A stretch of DNA of 64,000 bases, taken from Flagellimonas ochracea (GTDB lineage: Bacteria > Bacteroidota > Bacteroidia > Flavobacteriales > Flavobacteriaceae). The position numbers and the translations under genes are program-made. Below, piece after piece: positions 44,398 through 52,326 of the stretch (position 1 is its first letter; each line of letters opens with the position of its first letter). Below the pieces are notes generated by a model. That model saw only the letters and a list, made by a program, of their open reading frames with translations, was not told the DNA's origin and did no database searches. The stretch spans positions 55,344 to 119,343 of the forward strand of contig NZ_JAAABI010000008.1 of NCBI RefSeq assembly GCF_009903685.1, written 5' to 3'.

Positions 44398-45621
44398 TCA
44401 TTTTGCTAACCCAAATTTGCCTCTGACAACTTCCATATCTTCCATCAATTTTTTATCAATGACCTTGGCATAAATCTGTGTTGTTTTCAATGATTGGTGC
44501 CCAAGCATTTTGCTCACAGATTCTATGGGCACTCCATTCGCTAAAGTCACAGTAGTAGCAAATGTGTGTCTGGCCAAATGGAAGGTTAGGTTTTTTTGAA
44601 TTTTACAAATGGCTGCTATTTCCTTCAAAAAGGCATTGGTTTTTTGATTGCTTATTACTGGAAGCAACAACCCATTTTTCTTTGTCAATGGATGGTCTCT
44701 GTATTTGCTTAAGATTTCCTCTGAAGTAGGGAGTAGGGGTACAACACTTCGGGAGTCTGTTTTTGAGCGATTTATTTTAACGCAACGTTTTCCATCCAAA
44801 CTAATAACAATATGATTTGACGATAGCTTTTTGACATCAACATAAGCTAGCCCTGTAAAACAAGAGAATACAAAGATGTCTCGAACTTGTTCCAATCTTG
44901 GCACATCAAATTCTTGTTCAATCAATGAGCGCAGCTCCAATTCTGTTAGAATATCTCGTTCCACCCTTTTCCATTTTGCTTTCCAATGATAAAAAGGGTC
45001 TTTGTTTACCCAATTATTTGCAGCTGCTATCCTCATAATCTTTTTGAAGTTGACCACATACTTTGTGACGGTATTTTGATTGCCGATTTTCTTGGTTTTC
45101 AGATAATGGTTAAAGCGATTGATAAACTTTAAGTCCACTTCTTTTATAAAGATGTCTTTGATTTTATACTCCTTCTGTACAAAATCCGCTAAATGGTTTC
45201 TGGTTCGAATATGTCTTCTATAAGCTCCATAGGAATATTCTAAACCAAGTAACTGTTCAATTTGATTATTGTGCTCATCATAAACCTCCAATACAGTTTT
45301 GTTGGTACTTTCTGTATTAAGAATTTTATGCTTGATGGTTTCGGCTGTAAAGGGCTTCTTTTTTAGCACCAATTTTGAATGAATGTTATACGCTTTGGAT
45401 TCCAATTCATCTATGTAGTGATTTAGGGCTTTACTTTGAGGGTTCGAACCCTTGACCCTACCTCTAATTGAGCACCATTTTTCGGGCTTTACTTTGCGCT
45501 GAATACTGAATTCAGCCCGTTTGTAATTTGCTGTTATTCTGAGGAATAAGTTAGCTTCACCTTGTTGATTTAATCTGCTCTTTCTGATGTAGCATAAAAC
45601 TGAAAAAGAATTTGTCTCCAT
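44398..45621 (-). CDS. Tyrosine recombinase (island integrase)
   Basis: Start METNSFSVLCYIRKSRLNQ at 45621 gives 407 residues (a longer frame to 45708 overlaps the repeat region). Arm-binding domain about 1-95, SAM-like core-binding domain about 115-205, catalytic domain to the end with K in NRSKTDS, H-L-A-R in FHLARHTFATT, H in LGHQSLKTTQ and nucleophile Tyr in TQIYAKV. The first catalytic Arg of classical integrases is Ala here (CFTGLAYVDVKK), as in the IntDOT-like Bacteroidota group. It lies 228 bp from tRNA-Lys and is transcribed away from it, the normal arrangement for tRNA islands. Confidence 0.93.
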   Translation of the reverse strand: METNSFSVLCYIRKSRLNQQGEANLFLRITANYKRAEFSIQRKVKPEKWCSIRGRVKGSNPQSKALNHYIDELESKAYNIHSKLVLKKKPFTAETIKHKILNTESTNKTVLEVYDEHNNQIEQLLGLEYSYGAYRRHIRTRNHLADFVQKEYKIKDIFIKEVDLKFINRFNHYLKTKKIGNQNTVTKYVVNFKKIMRIAAANNWVNKDPFYHWKAKWKRVERDILTELELRSLIEQEFDVPRLEQVRDIFVFSCFTGLAYVDVKKLSSNHIVISLDGKRCVKINRSKTDSRSVVPLLPTSEEILSKYRDHPLTKKNGLLLPVISNQKTNAFLKEIAAICKIQKNLTFHLARHTFATTVTLANGVPIESVSKMLGHQSLKTTQIYAKVIDKKLMEDMEVVRGKFGLAK

Positions 45622-45696
45622 AACCCTGATTTTACCAATTATTAAAATGTTAAATTTTCTTTGTAATAACTTGATAATCAGAAATTTTAACAGCCT

Positions 45697-45749
45697 CGCG
45701 GTGCGCACTTTACGAATTCAAAAAAGTGCGCACCGAATCGCGCACCGCG
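45697..45749. repeat. GC-rich inverted/direct repeats upstream of the integrase
   Basis: CGCGGTGCGC (45697-45706) and GCGCACCGCG (45740-45749) are perfect inverted repeats; between them lies another GTGCGCAC (45726-45733), itself a palindrome, as is 45701-45708. Three sites in 53 bp, in otherwise AT-rich DNA and 76 bp upstream of the integrase start, suggest arm-type binding sites or an operator. Confidence 0.6.
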
Positions 45750-45790
45750 AAAAGTGGGATTATTTGATATCAAATGAAATCAGGAAAAAT

Positions 45791-45826
45791 AAAAAAGTCT
45801 GTAAATCAACGATTTACAGACTTTTT
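45791..45826. terminator. Island-borne terminator now serving tRNA-Lys
   Basis: GTCTGTAAATC (45797-45807) and GATTTACAGAC (45811-45821) form a perfect 11-bp hairpin with loop AAC, flanked by A6 and T5, so it can stop transcription in both directions. It lies 23 bp beyond the tRNA-Lys 3' end. Confidence 0.88.
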
Positions 45827-45849
45827 GAATAATTATGGACTCTTAAAAG

Positions 45850-45922
45850 TGACCTGACTGGGGCTCGAACCCAGGACCCTCTCCTTAAAAGGGAGATGCT
45901 CTACCAACTGAGCTATCAGGTC
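45850..45922 (-). tRNA. tRNA-Lys (anticodon UUU)
   Basis: A 73-nt minus-strand cloverleaf: acceptor GACCTGA/TCAGGTC, discriminator A, D arm GCTCAGTTGGTAGAGC, anticodon stem TCTCC/GGAGA around CTTTTAA (anticodon TTT), T arm CTGGGTTCGAGCCCCAG. CCA is not encoded. The 3' end is the attachment core shared with 34703-34717 and is intact, so the insertion did not damage the gene. Confidence 0.95.
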
Positions 45923-46047
45923 TCCCTGCTTGCAAAACCCTCCGGGAATTGCGCTAAGCGGGTGCAAATATAACATCAATAATCTATTTTGCAAGATGAA
46001 TTAATGATAAATTTGTCTTTTTTTGGAATCAATTAAAAATCAAATAA

Positions 46048-46563
46048 ATGAAGGTAGTTCTTGTAGGATACATGGCAAGTGGAAAGACTTCTTTGGGAAA
46101 ATTGTTGGCCAAGGAACTGGCCATTGAGTTCATAGATTTGGACGAATACATTGAACAGGAGCAACAAAAATCGGTCAAAGCCATTTTTGCCGAAAAAGGG
46201 GAGATATACTTCAGAAGTATTGAAAGTAAAATGCTGGCAAAAGTATTAGAAGAGCATGAAGATTGTATTCTCTCAACGGGAGGGGGCACTCCTTGCTACA
46301 GCAATAACATGGACCAAATTTTAGAGAAATCAGACCACTCCATATACCTACAACTGCCCATATCCACTCTAGTGGAGCGGATTAGTGAAGAAAAAGTAAA
46401 AAGACCTTTGGTAAGCCATATTGGTGCTGATGATTTACCTGAGTTTATTGGAAAACACCTTTTTGAAAGAAGGCCATTTTATACACGTGCCAAGCATACG
46501 CTTAACTGTAACGAAAAGGATTTGGAAACTTTGGCGAACGAGGTAAAATCACTGTTACACTAG
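46048..46563 (+). CDS. aroK: Shikimate kinase
   Basis: A 171-residue kinase of the nucleoside-monophosphate-kinase fold: Walker A GYMASGKTS, shikimate-binding DLDEYIE and FRSIES, STGGGTPC (the GGG substrate loop), and lid Arg in KVKRPLV. It phosphorylates shikimate at O3 in the chorismate pathway in the cytoplasm. The gene is divergent from tRNA-Lys and overlaps the convergent PRTase gene by 9 bp at the 3' end. A TAAATTTG promoter-like element lies at 46008-46015. Confidence 0.95.
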   Translation: MKVVLVGYMASGKTSLGKLLAKELAIEFIDLDEYIEQEQQKSVKAIFAEKGEIYFRSIESKMLAKVLEEHEDCILSTGGGTPCYSNNMDQILEKSDHSIYLQLPISTLVERISEEKVKRPLVSHIGADDLPEFIGKHLFERRPFYTRAKHTLNCNEKDLETLANEVKSLLH

Positions 46564-47052
46564 AAAAACTGCATCGTCATTGGGCTTAAATTCCACTTTG
46601 ATATGCTCATGTAAAGAGGTAGAAAGTGAAATGCCCTTATAATCGGCCTTAATAGGATATTTTTTATGGTTTCTGTTGACCAATACTGCGGTTCTGAGCT
46701 GTTTTATGGGTGTTTTCAGAAAGTGGTGAACGCCATAAATAAGTGTTGTCCCGGAGTTCAAAACATCGTCAATGAGCACTACGGATTTGTTCTTATAATC
46801 TTCTTTGGGTATGGATGAACTTACACCACTTTTCAAAGGATTTTGCTTATCCATTTCAATTTTACAGAAAACGATGTTGGCTTCGGTGATTTTTTCAAGC
46901 ACTTTGGCCACTTTTTTCGCAAAAAGGACCCCTCCACCTTCTATTCCAGCTATAATAATCTCTTTCTCATTCACATTTACTTCATATATCTGATAGGCGA
47001 TGCGTTTAATGATATGTTGAATTTGCTTATGGGTGAGAATACGGTTCGTCAT
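46555..47052 (-). CDS. Phosphoribosyltransferase-family protein (PyrR-like)
   Basis: Start MTNRILTHKQIQHIIKRIAYQIYE at 47052 gives 165 residues. The PRPP-binding loop is VVLIDDVLNSGTTL, and the pyrophosphate loop region AGIEGGGVLFAKKVA precedes it. The arrangement, with a start like PyrR-type proteins, fits the type I PRTase fold; in Flavobacteriia it is simply called phosphoribosyltransferase. Whether it acts on uracil or hypoxanthine, or regulates pyrimidine genes, cannot be told. Confidence 0.85.
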   Translation of the reverse strand: MTNRILTHKQIQHIIKRIAYQIYEVNVNEKEIIIAGIEGGGVLFAKKVAKVLEKITEANIVFCKIEMDKQNPLKSGVSSSIPKEDYKNKSVVLIDDVLNSGTTLIYGVHHFLKTPIKQLRTAVLVNRNHKKYPIKADYKGISLSTSLHEHIKVEFKPNDDAVFLV

Positions 47053-47087
47053 GGGAAAGTTTAAGAATTCCAAAGATATAAAACAGA

Positions 47088-47459
47088 TTATTCCGATTCA
47101 TCCAAATAACCATCAATATCCCGTCTATCTTTTTTGGTGGGGCGGCCCAGTCCCTTTTTTCGATATAACGTTTTGGTGTGTTTGAGCAGTTCTTGGTGTT
47201 CAAAAGCCTCTTTTGGGGTGGTATCTTTTCTGTAAATGTCAACTAACTTTGCGCCGACCCTGCTCTTCGGAATATCAAGCACGGTAAGCCGAAGTTCAAT
47301 TTGGTCTTTTCGCAAGACAATCTCATCCATTGGAAAAATTTCCCGTGAAGGTTTGGCAACACTGCCATTGACCTGCACATGTCCTTTTTTAACAGCTTGG
47401 GCAGCAACGTTTCGGGTTTTGTAGTATCTAATACACCAAAGGAACTTATCAATGCGCAT
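47088..47459 (-). CDS. S4-domain RNA-binding protein (Hsp15/HslR type)
   Basis: A 123-residue basic protein. An S4 domain occupies residues 1-60 (MRIDKFLWCIRYYKTRNVAAQAVKKGHVQVNG) and the C-terminus ends in KKGLGRPTKKDRRDIDGYL, a tail shared with HslR relatives. Hsp15 binds stalled 50S subunits carrying nascent chains. The gene lies 35 bp upstream of the PRTase on the same strand. Confidence 0.9.
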   Translation of the reverse strand: MRIDKFLWCIRYYKTRNVAAQAVKKGHVQVNGSVAKPSREIFPMDEIVLRKDQIELRLTVLDIPKSRVGAKLVDIYRKDTTPKEAFEHQELLKHTKTLYRKKGLGRPTKKDRRDIDGYLDESE

Positions 47460-47537
47460 ACGCTCCGTAAATCTTTGTTAATCCACAGAGCAAAAATAGC
47501 GGAAAATTGTATCTTGCGCAGCTAAACAATATAGCTG

Positions 47538-48503
47538 ATGAAGTACGGGAAATTAGCCCTTTTGACGGTGGCCGCGTTTTTTTTCTCCTGCAACAATGAT
47601 GATAATGGACCCGATGTGGAATCCGTTCCACCTCGATTACTTGCTGAAGTAGCACCTGAAGATGATGCTGAAATTAGGGAGTTTTTGGAGACTCATTTTT
47701 ATAATTATGAAGAATTTCAGTCGCCACCTGTGGACTTTGATTATCGAATCAGAATAGATACCATAGCTGGAGATAATGCGGACAAGACACCTTTGATCGA
47801 TTTTGTTGGGGAGGTAGAAATAAAGGTTTCATCCTTTGAGTTATTATTGTCAGAAGAGGAAAATGATATACCGCACACTGTATATTACTTGGATGCTAGG
47901 TCCGGTGAGGGGGTGAATCCTACCGTGGCGGATTCCGTTTTTGTACGATACGAGGGAATGACTTTGGATGGTAATTCCTTTGATGCTTCGCTCAATAATC
48001 CAGTCTGGTTCGATTTGGCCAGAATTCAGGATTTAGCACAAGGGTTTAGGGGATTTGCCGAGGGTATTCCTTTTTTTAAAACAGGAGGTCAGGTAATCGA
48101 CAATGGGGATGGTACGGTCTCTGTAGAAGGATATGGCGTAGGATTGGTCATTTTTCCATCTGGTTTAGGGAATTTTAATAGGTTAAATACACAAATTCCA
48201 GCGTACAGTCCTTTAATGTTTACTGTGGATTTATATACCTATAACGCTACAGACCATGATCGTGATGGTATTCCCTCTATAGATGAGGATGTCAATGGCA
48301 ATGGTTATTTATATGATGATAATACCGATTCCGAAACAGAGGTTGCTGGTGGAAGATTTGCTAATTTCCAAGATGGTGATGACGACGGTGATGGTGTATC
48401 TACCCGTAGCGAAATTACCGATGATCAGGGAAATATTATATTACCGTATCCAGATTCCAACAATGATGGCACTCCTGATTATTTAGATCCAGATATCAAT
48501 TGA
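47538..48503 (+). CDS. FKBP-type peptidyl-prolyl isomerase lipoprotein with calcium-type repeats
   Basis: A 321-residue lipoprotein (lipobox FFFSC, then NNDDNG). Residues about 115-235 hold an FKBP-like domain (VADSVFVRYEGMTLDGNSFDAS, GFAEGIPFFKTGG, IFPSGLGNF). The C-terminal about 80 residues carry DxDxDG repeats (DHDRDGIP, DVNGNGY, DGDDDGDGV, DSNNDGTPDYLD) of the thrombospondin-3/calcium-binding kind. It probably helps fold outer-membrane or surface proteins. The divergent neighbour is the S4 gene. Confidence 0.88.
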   Translation: MKYGKLALLTVAAFFFSCNNDDNGPDVESVPPRLLAEVAPEDDAEIREFLETHFYNYEEFQSPPVDFDYRIRIDTIAGDNADKTPLIDFVGEVEIKVSSFELLLSEEENDIPHTVYYLDARSGEGVNPTVADSVFVRYEGMTLDGNSFDASLNNPVWFDLARIQDLAQGFRGFAEGIPFFKTGGQVIDNGDGTVSVEGYGVGLVIFPSGLGNFNRLNTQIPAYSPLMFTVDLYTYNATDHDRDGIPSIDEDVNGNGYLYDDNTDSETEVAGGRFANFQDGDDDGDGVSTRSEITDDQGNIILPYPDSNNDGTPDYLDPDIN

Positions 48504-48512
48504 TTATATAAC

Positions 48513-48544
48513 AAAAAGGCCCAACTCGAGTTGGGCCTTTTTTT
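48513..48544. terminator. Bidirectional terminator
   Basis: GGCCCAACT (48518-48526) and AGTTGGGCC (48529-48537), separated by CG, form a strong hairpin flanked by A5 and T7. It separates the convergent FKBP and beta-barrel genes. Confidence 0.9.
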
Positions 48545-48561
48545 ATTGGAATTCTTTTTGT

Positions 48562-49173
48562 TTATAATTTTAAAGACAGGGAGAATATTACCTGGGATGG
48601 TCTAGAGTCCACTCTTCCAGAAACATCGGTGATATTGTTGCCAATAAACGCTGCTTCATTTTCAGAGAAACCTCGTTCGTAACGAACATCCAATCCTACT
48701 TTTCCGAGATTTACGCCAACCCCTGCGTTCAGTCCTACGGTAAAATCACTTTCTACGTCCTCTACTTCCAGATCACCTAAATCATTTTTGAGGGTATATT
48801 GAAATGCAGGTCCTGCAAAAACATGCAGGGGACCTATCAGCTTATATCCAACAAGTACAGGCAAATCCAGTTTGGAGACATCATAATCTTGTGAGCCACC
48901 ATCAAGATCGTAGCTACTTTTGGTTTTGGTGAAAACCAGTTCAGGTCGTAGATAGATTTTAGGAAAATCCAATTTTCCCCAAAAACCAACATGGAAGCCG
49001 GCTTTTCCTTCCGCTCCTTCTCTAATATCTTGACCAGCATCACCGACCGAACCGATTAAATCTCCATTCTTGTTATAACTTAAACCAGCTTTAATACCAA
49101 ATCCGGAGCCACTTTGGGCGGCGGCCGTAAATCCCATTAGAGCAAATACGGCAATTACAAGTGCTTTTTTCAT
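48562..49173 (-). CDS. PorT-like outer-membrane beta-barrel protein
   Basis: A 203-residue protein with signal peptide (MKKALVIAVFALMGFTAAAQ) and the alternating strands of a small outer-membrane barrel (GFGIKAGLSYN, GKAGFHVGFWGKL, IYLRPELVFTKT, SKLDLPVLVGYKL, NAGVGVNLGKVGLDVRYERGF, ending SQVIFSLSLKL with the aromatic/hydrophobic C-terminus). It belongs to the PorT/OmpX-like barrel group of Bacteroidota. A specific role is not evident. Confidence 0.88.
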   Translation of the reverse strand: MKKALVIAVFALMGFTAAAQSGSGFGIKAGLSYNKNGDLIGSVGDAGQDIREGAEGKAGFHVGFWGKLDFPKIYLRPELVFTKTKSSYDLDGGSQDYDVSKLDLPVLVGYKLIGPLHVFAGPAFQYTLKNDLGDLEVEDVESDFTVGLNAGVGVNLGKVGLDVRYERGFSENEAAFIGNNITDVSGRVDSRPSQVIFSLSLKL

Positions 49174-49221
49174 AAGTGTTTCGTTTTAAATTGATTGAAG
49201 AATATCAAATGATATCGAAAA

Positions 49222-50175
49222 TTATTTTCGCTTCAATACCCTTAAAACGGCCGCTTCAATGGCTTTATTGTCTAAGCCGTACTTCTCCATAAGTTGATCT
49301 GGTGTGCCACTTTCCCCGAAACTATCTTGGACTGCCACAAATTCTTGTGGAGCAGGATGTCGCGTCGCCAATACTCGGGCCACACTTTCCCCAAGACCAC
49401 CTAAAAAGTTGTGTTCTTCCGCAGTGACCACACAACCGGTTTTTTTCACTGACTTTATAATGGCCTCTTCATCCAAAGGTTTAATGGTATGTATGTTGAT
49501 CACTTCAACAGAAATACCTTGATTCTCCAAACTTTCCGCTGCTATAAGGGATTGCCAAACCAAGTGTCCAGTAGCCAAAAGGGTAACATCGGTTCCTTCA
49601 TTGAGCATTAGGGCTTTACCAATCTCAAATTTTTGGTCCACTGGAGTGAAGTTTGCCACTTTCGGTCTTCCAAAACGTAGATAAACAGGCCCGTGATGGT
49701 CCGCAATGGCCAAGGTTGCCGCTTTGGTCTGATTAAAATCACACGGATTGATCACCGTCATGCCCGGAAGCATTTTCATTAGACCGATATCTTCCAAAAT
49801 TTGATGCGTGGCACCATCCTCTCCAAGAGTCAAGCCAGCATGCGAAGCACAAATCTTCACATTTTTATCAGAGTAGGCAATGGATTGGCGTACCTGATCA
49901 TAGACCCTACCTGTGGCAAAATTAGCAAAGGTAGAGGCAAAAGGGATTTTACCACCAATAGTTAGTCCAGCTGCAATTCCCATCATATTGGCTTCGGCAA
50001 TCCCTACTTGAAAGAAACGTTCTGGATTTTCCTTTATGAAGGTTTCAATTTTCAAAGAGCCTACCAAATCGGCGCAAAGTGTCACTACATTTGGATTGGT
50101 TCTGCCGAGTTCTGTCATCCCAGCTCCAAAACCGCTTCGTGTATCTTGTTTTCCTTGATCTGTATATTTTGTCAT
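49222..50175 (-). CDS. Transketolase, C-terminal subunit
   Basis: Start MTKYTDQGKQDTRSGFGAGM at 50175 gives 317 residues; the earlier ATG at 50205 lies in the upstream gene. It holds the pyrimidine-binding domain of thiamine-diphosphate enzymes (VGIAEANMMGIAAGL with the catalytic Glu, SHAGLTLGEDGATHQ) and the C-terminal transketolase domain. With the N-terminal subunit just upstream it makes a split transketolase of the pentose phosphate pathway, as usual in Flavobacteriia. Confidence 0.94.
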   Translation of the reverse strand: MTKYTDQGKQDTRSGFGAGMTELGRTNPNVVTLCADLVGSLKIETFIKENPERFFQVGIAEANMMGIAAGLTIGGKIPFASTFANFATGRVYDQVRQSIAYSDKNVKICASHAGLTLGEDGATHQILEDIGLMKMLPGMTVINPCDFNQTKAATLAIADHHGPVYLRFGRPKVANFTPVDQKFEIGKALMLNEGTDVTLLATGHLVWQSLIAAESLENQGISVEVINIHTIKPLDEEAIIKSVKKTGCVVTAEEHNFLGGLGESVARVLATRHPAPQEFVAVQDSFGESGTPDQLMEKYGLDNKAIEAAVLRVLKRK

Positions 50176-50194
50176 TTTTAGTATTTCTTCTGGA

Positions 50195-51040
50195 TTAATA
50201 GTCACCTAGCGTTTCTGGGTTCTGGGATAATGCAATTTCCAATTGTTCATCGTTGGGAGCTTTTCCGTGCCATGCGTGGGTGTGCATCATAAAATCCACT
50301 CCATTGCCCATTACTGTGGTCATAACAATGCAGACTGGCTTGCCGTTACCAGTTCTTTTCTTGGCCTCATTCAACCCCGCGATGACCTGCTCCAGATCGT
50401 TGCCATTTTCAATTTCAAGCACATCCCATCCAAAAACCCTAAATTTTTCAGCTACATCTCCCAAGGGCAATACTTCTTCCGTGGCACCATCAATTTGCTG
50501 TCCGTTACGATCTACAGTTGCAATCAAATTATCCACCTTGTTGCCTGCAGCAAACATAATGGCCTCCCAGTTTTGACCTTCCTGCAATTCACCATCGCCG
50601 TGCAAGCTGAAAATCAAATGATCATCACCATTCAATTTTTTGGCAAGGGCGGCACCTATGGCCACGGACATTCCTTGGCCCAGTGAGCCAGAAGCTATAC
50701 GAACACCGGGAAGTCCCTCGTGAGTGGTAGGGTGACCTTGCAAACGGGAGTTTATCAATCTAAAGGTGTTCAGTTCCTCTATGGGAAAGTAACCTTTTCG
50801 GGCAAGCACACTATAAAAAACCGGGGAAATATGTCCATTGGAAAGGAAAAACACATCTTCTCCTTTTCCGTCCATATCAAACCCGTCCTTCAAATCCATT
50901 ATTTCGTTGTACAGCGCAACAAAAAATTCCGTACATCCCAAAGAACCCCCTGGATGTCCTGAATTTACCTTGTGAACCATCCGCAGAATATCCCTTCGCA
51001 CCTGAATCACTAAATCCTGTAAATCTTGATTGTTTGGCAT
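50195..51040 (-). CDS. Transketolase, N-terminal subunit
   Basis: A 281-residue protein with the pyrophosphate/Mg-binding domain of transketolase: HKVNSGHPGGSLGCTEFF, RLQGHPTTHEGLPGVRIASGSLGQGMSVAIGAALA, and the ThDP motif GDGELQEGQNWEA. It is followed after 19 bp by the C-terminal subunit gene. Together they transfer two-carbon units between sugar phosphates. Confidence 0.95.
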   Translation of the reverse strand: MPNNQDLQDLVIQVRRDILRMVHKVNSGHPGGSLGCTEFFVALYNEIMDLKDGFDMDGKGEDVFFLSNGHISPVFYSVLARKGYFPIEELNTFRLINSRLQGHPTTHEGLPGVRIASGSLGQGMSVAIGAALAKKLNGDDHLIFSLHGDGELQEGQNWEAIMFAAGNKVDNLIATVDRNGQQIDGATEEVLPLGDVAEKFRVFGWDVLEIENGNDLEQVIAGLNEAKKRTGNGKPVCIVMTTVMGNGVDFMMHTHAWHGKAPNDEQLEIALSQNPETLGDY

Positions 51041-51169
51041 CGTATTGATTTTAATTTTTCAAAAGTAACGGCATTCCCTCGGCTAAACAAACACTTAGGT
51101 ATTATTTTGTGAATAGCCCCATGTACCAAACTTTATTTTTTTGTTAAGGCATTGTGGAAGGGAGTTGGT

Positions 51170-51177
51170 TATATTTG
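51170..51177 (+). promoter_or_regulatory. TAnnTTTG minus-7 element of tgt
   Basis: TATATTTG matches the Bacteroidota -7 consensus; transcription would start about seven bases downstream, near 51184. This lies after the GTG at 51154 and before the TTG at 51196, and so decides the tgt start. Confidence 0.6.
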
Positions 51178-51195
51178 CGCCCTAAACCAAAGTCT

Positions 51196-52326
51196 TTGAA
51201 GTTTACGGTAGAACAGAAAGACCCATTGAGTAAGGCCCGTGCAGGAGCGTTGACCACGGATCACGGAGTGATAAAAACGCCAATTTTTATGCCTGTGGGT
51301 ACTGTTGCCTCGGTAAAAGGGGTACATCAGCGGGAGTTACGTGATGACATAGACCCGGATGTGATTTTGGGCAACACCTATCATCTATATCTGAGGCCTG
51401 GAACAGGTATTTTGGAAGAGGCAGGGGGGCTCCACAAATTTATGGGCTGGGAGCGAAACATTTTGACGGACAGTGGGGGCTACCAGGTCTATTCATTGTC
51501 AAACAATAGAAAAATCAAAGAGGAAGGGGTCAAATTTAAATCCCATATTGATGGTTCGCAACATGTTTTTACACCTGAGAATGTAATGGAAATCCAACGC
51601 ACTATAGGTGCGGATATCATAATGGCCTTTGACGAATGTACGCCCTACCCATGTGATTATAATTATGCCAAACGTTCCATGCACTTGACCCATCGTTGGT
51701 TGGACAGATGTGTGGCCCATTTGGATAAGCTTCCTTTTAAGTATGGTTATTCACAAAGTTTTTTCCCTATTGTCCAAGGCTCCACATTCAAGGATTTGAG
51801 AAAACAGTCTGCAGAATATATTGCTTCCGTAGAGGCCGAAGGGAATGCCATCGGTGGACTCTCTGTTGGAGAACCCGCTGAGGAAATGTATGAAATGGCG
51901 GAGCTGGTCTGTGACATTCTGCCTGAAGATAAACCACGATACCTGATGGGGGTGGGGACACCCATAAATATTCTTAAAAATATTGCCTTGGGTGTGGATA
52001 TGTTTGATTGTGTAATGCCAACACGAAATGCGCGTAATGGTATGCTGTTTACTGCCCATGGAACCATTAACATCAAGAACAAGAAATGGGAGAACGATTT
52101 CTCTCCAATTGATGAGATGGGAATCACTTTTGTGGATACCGAGTACTCCAAAGCATACTTAAGACACCTTTTCGTGGCCAATGAATATTTGGGCAAGCAA
52201 ATAGCAACAATACATAATCTAGGTTTTTATTTATGGTTGGTACGTACTGCAAGAGAACGTATTTTAGCAGGTGACTTTTTGGATTGGAAAATCAAAATGG
52301 TACAACAAATGGACAAAAGATTGTAA
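51196..52326 (+). CDS. tgt: tRNA-guanine transglycosylase
   Basis: Start TTG 51196 (LKFTVEQKDPLSKARAG, read as Met) gives 376 residues, the usual length in the phylum; the GTG at 51154 lies upstream of the predicted transcription start. Motifs: TPIFMPVGT, NTYHLYLRPG, LTDSGGYQVYSL with nucleophile/substrate Asp, FDECTPYP, GGLSVGEP and CVMPTRNARNG (second catalytic Asp just before). It puts queuine precursor preQ1 at G34 of tRNAs. The C-terminal C-x-C-x2-C zinc site of the E. coli enzyme is absent (GITFVDTEYSKAYLRHL in its place). The gene overlaps the LptF/G gene by one base. Confidence 0.95.
   Translation: MKFTVEQKDPLSKARAGALTTDHGVIKTPIFMPVGTVASVKGVHQRELRDDIDPDVILGNTYHLYLRPGTGILEEAGGLHKFMGWERNILTDSGGYQVYSLSNNRKIKEEGVKFKSHIDGSQHVFTPENVMEIQRTIGADIIMAFDECTPYPCDYNYAKRSMHLTHRWLDRCVAHLDKLPFKYGYSQSFFPIVQGSTFKDLRKQSAEYIASVEAEGNAIGGLSVGEPAEEMYEMAELVCDILPEDKPRYLMGVGTPINILKNIALGVDMFDCVMPTRNARNGMLFTAHGTINIKNKKWENDFSPIDEMGITFVDTEYSKAYLRHLFVANEYLGKQIATIHNLGFYLWLVRTARERILAGDFLDWKIKMVQQMDKRL

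Larger units (their letters stand above)
34703..45863. mobile_element. tRNA-Lys genomic island (about 11.1 kb)
   Basis: The segment is bounded by a 15-bp direct repeat that is the 3' end of tRNA-Lys(UUU), contains a tyrosine recombinase gene next to the intact tRNA and a BfmA/BtgA-like mobilization gene beside it, and has related GCGCACC repeats inside both ends (34777-34795 and 45697-45749). A tRNA terminator is found outside the distal repeat and a second one inside the proximal end. No relaxase, coupling protein or conjugation gene is present, so it would need a helper or has lost transfer genes. Cargo: a membrane AraC regulator and several exported hydrolases. Confidence 0.78.

Noticed and set aside
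51154..51195. GTG start of tgt
   Set aside because: It lies upstream of the TATATTTG element, and the added residues are not part of the family.
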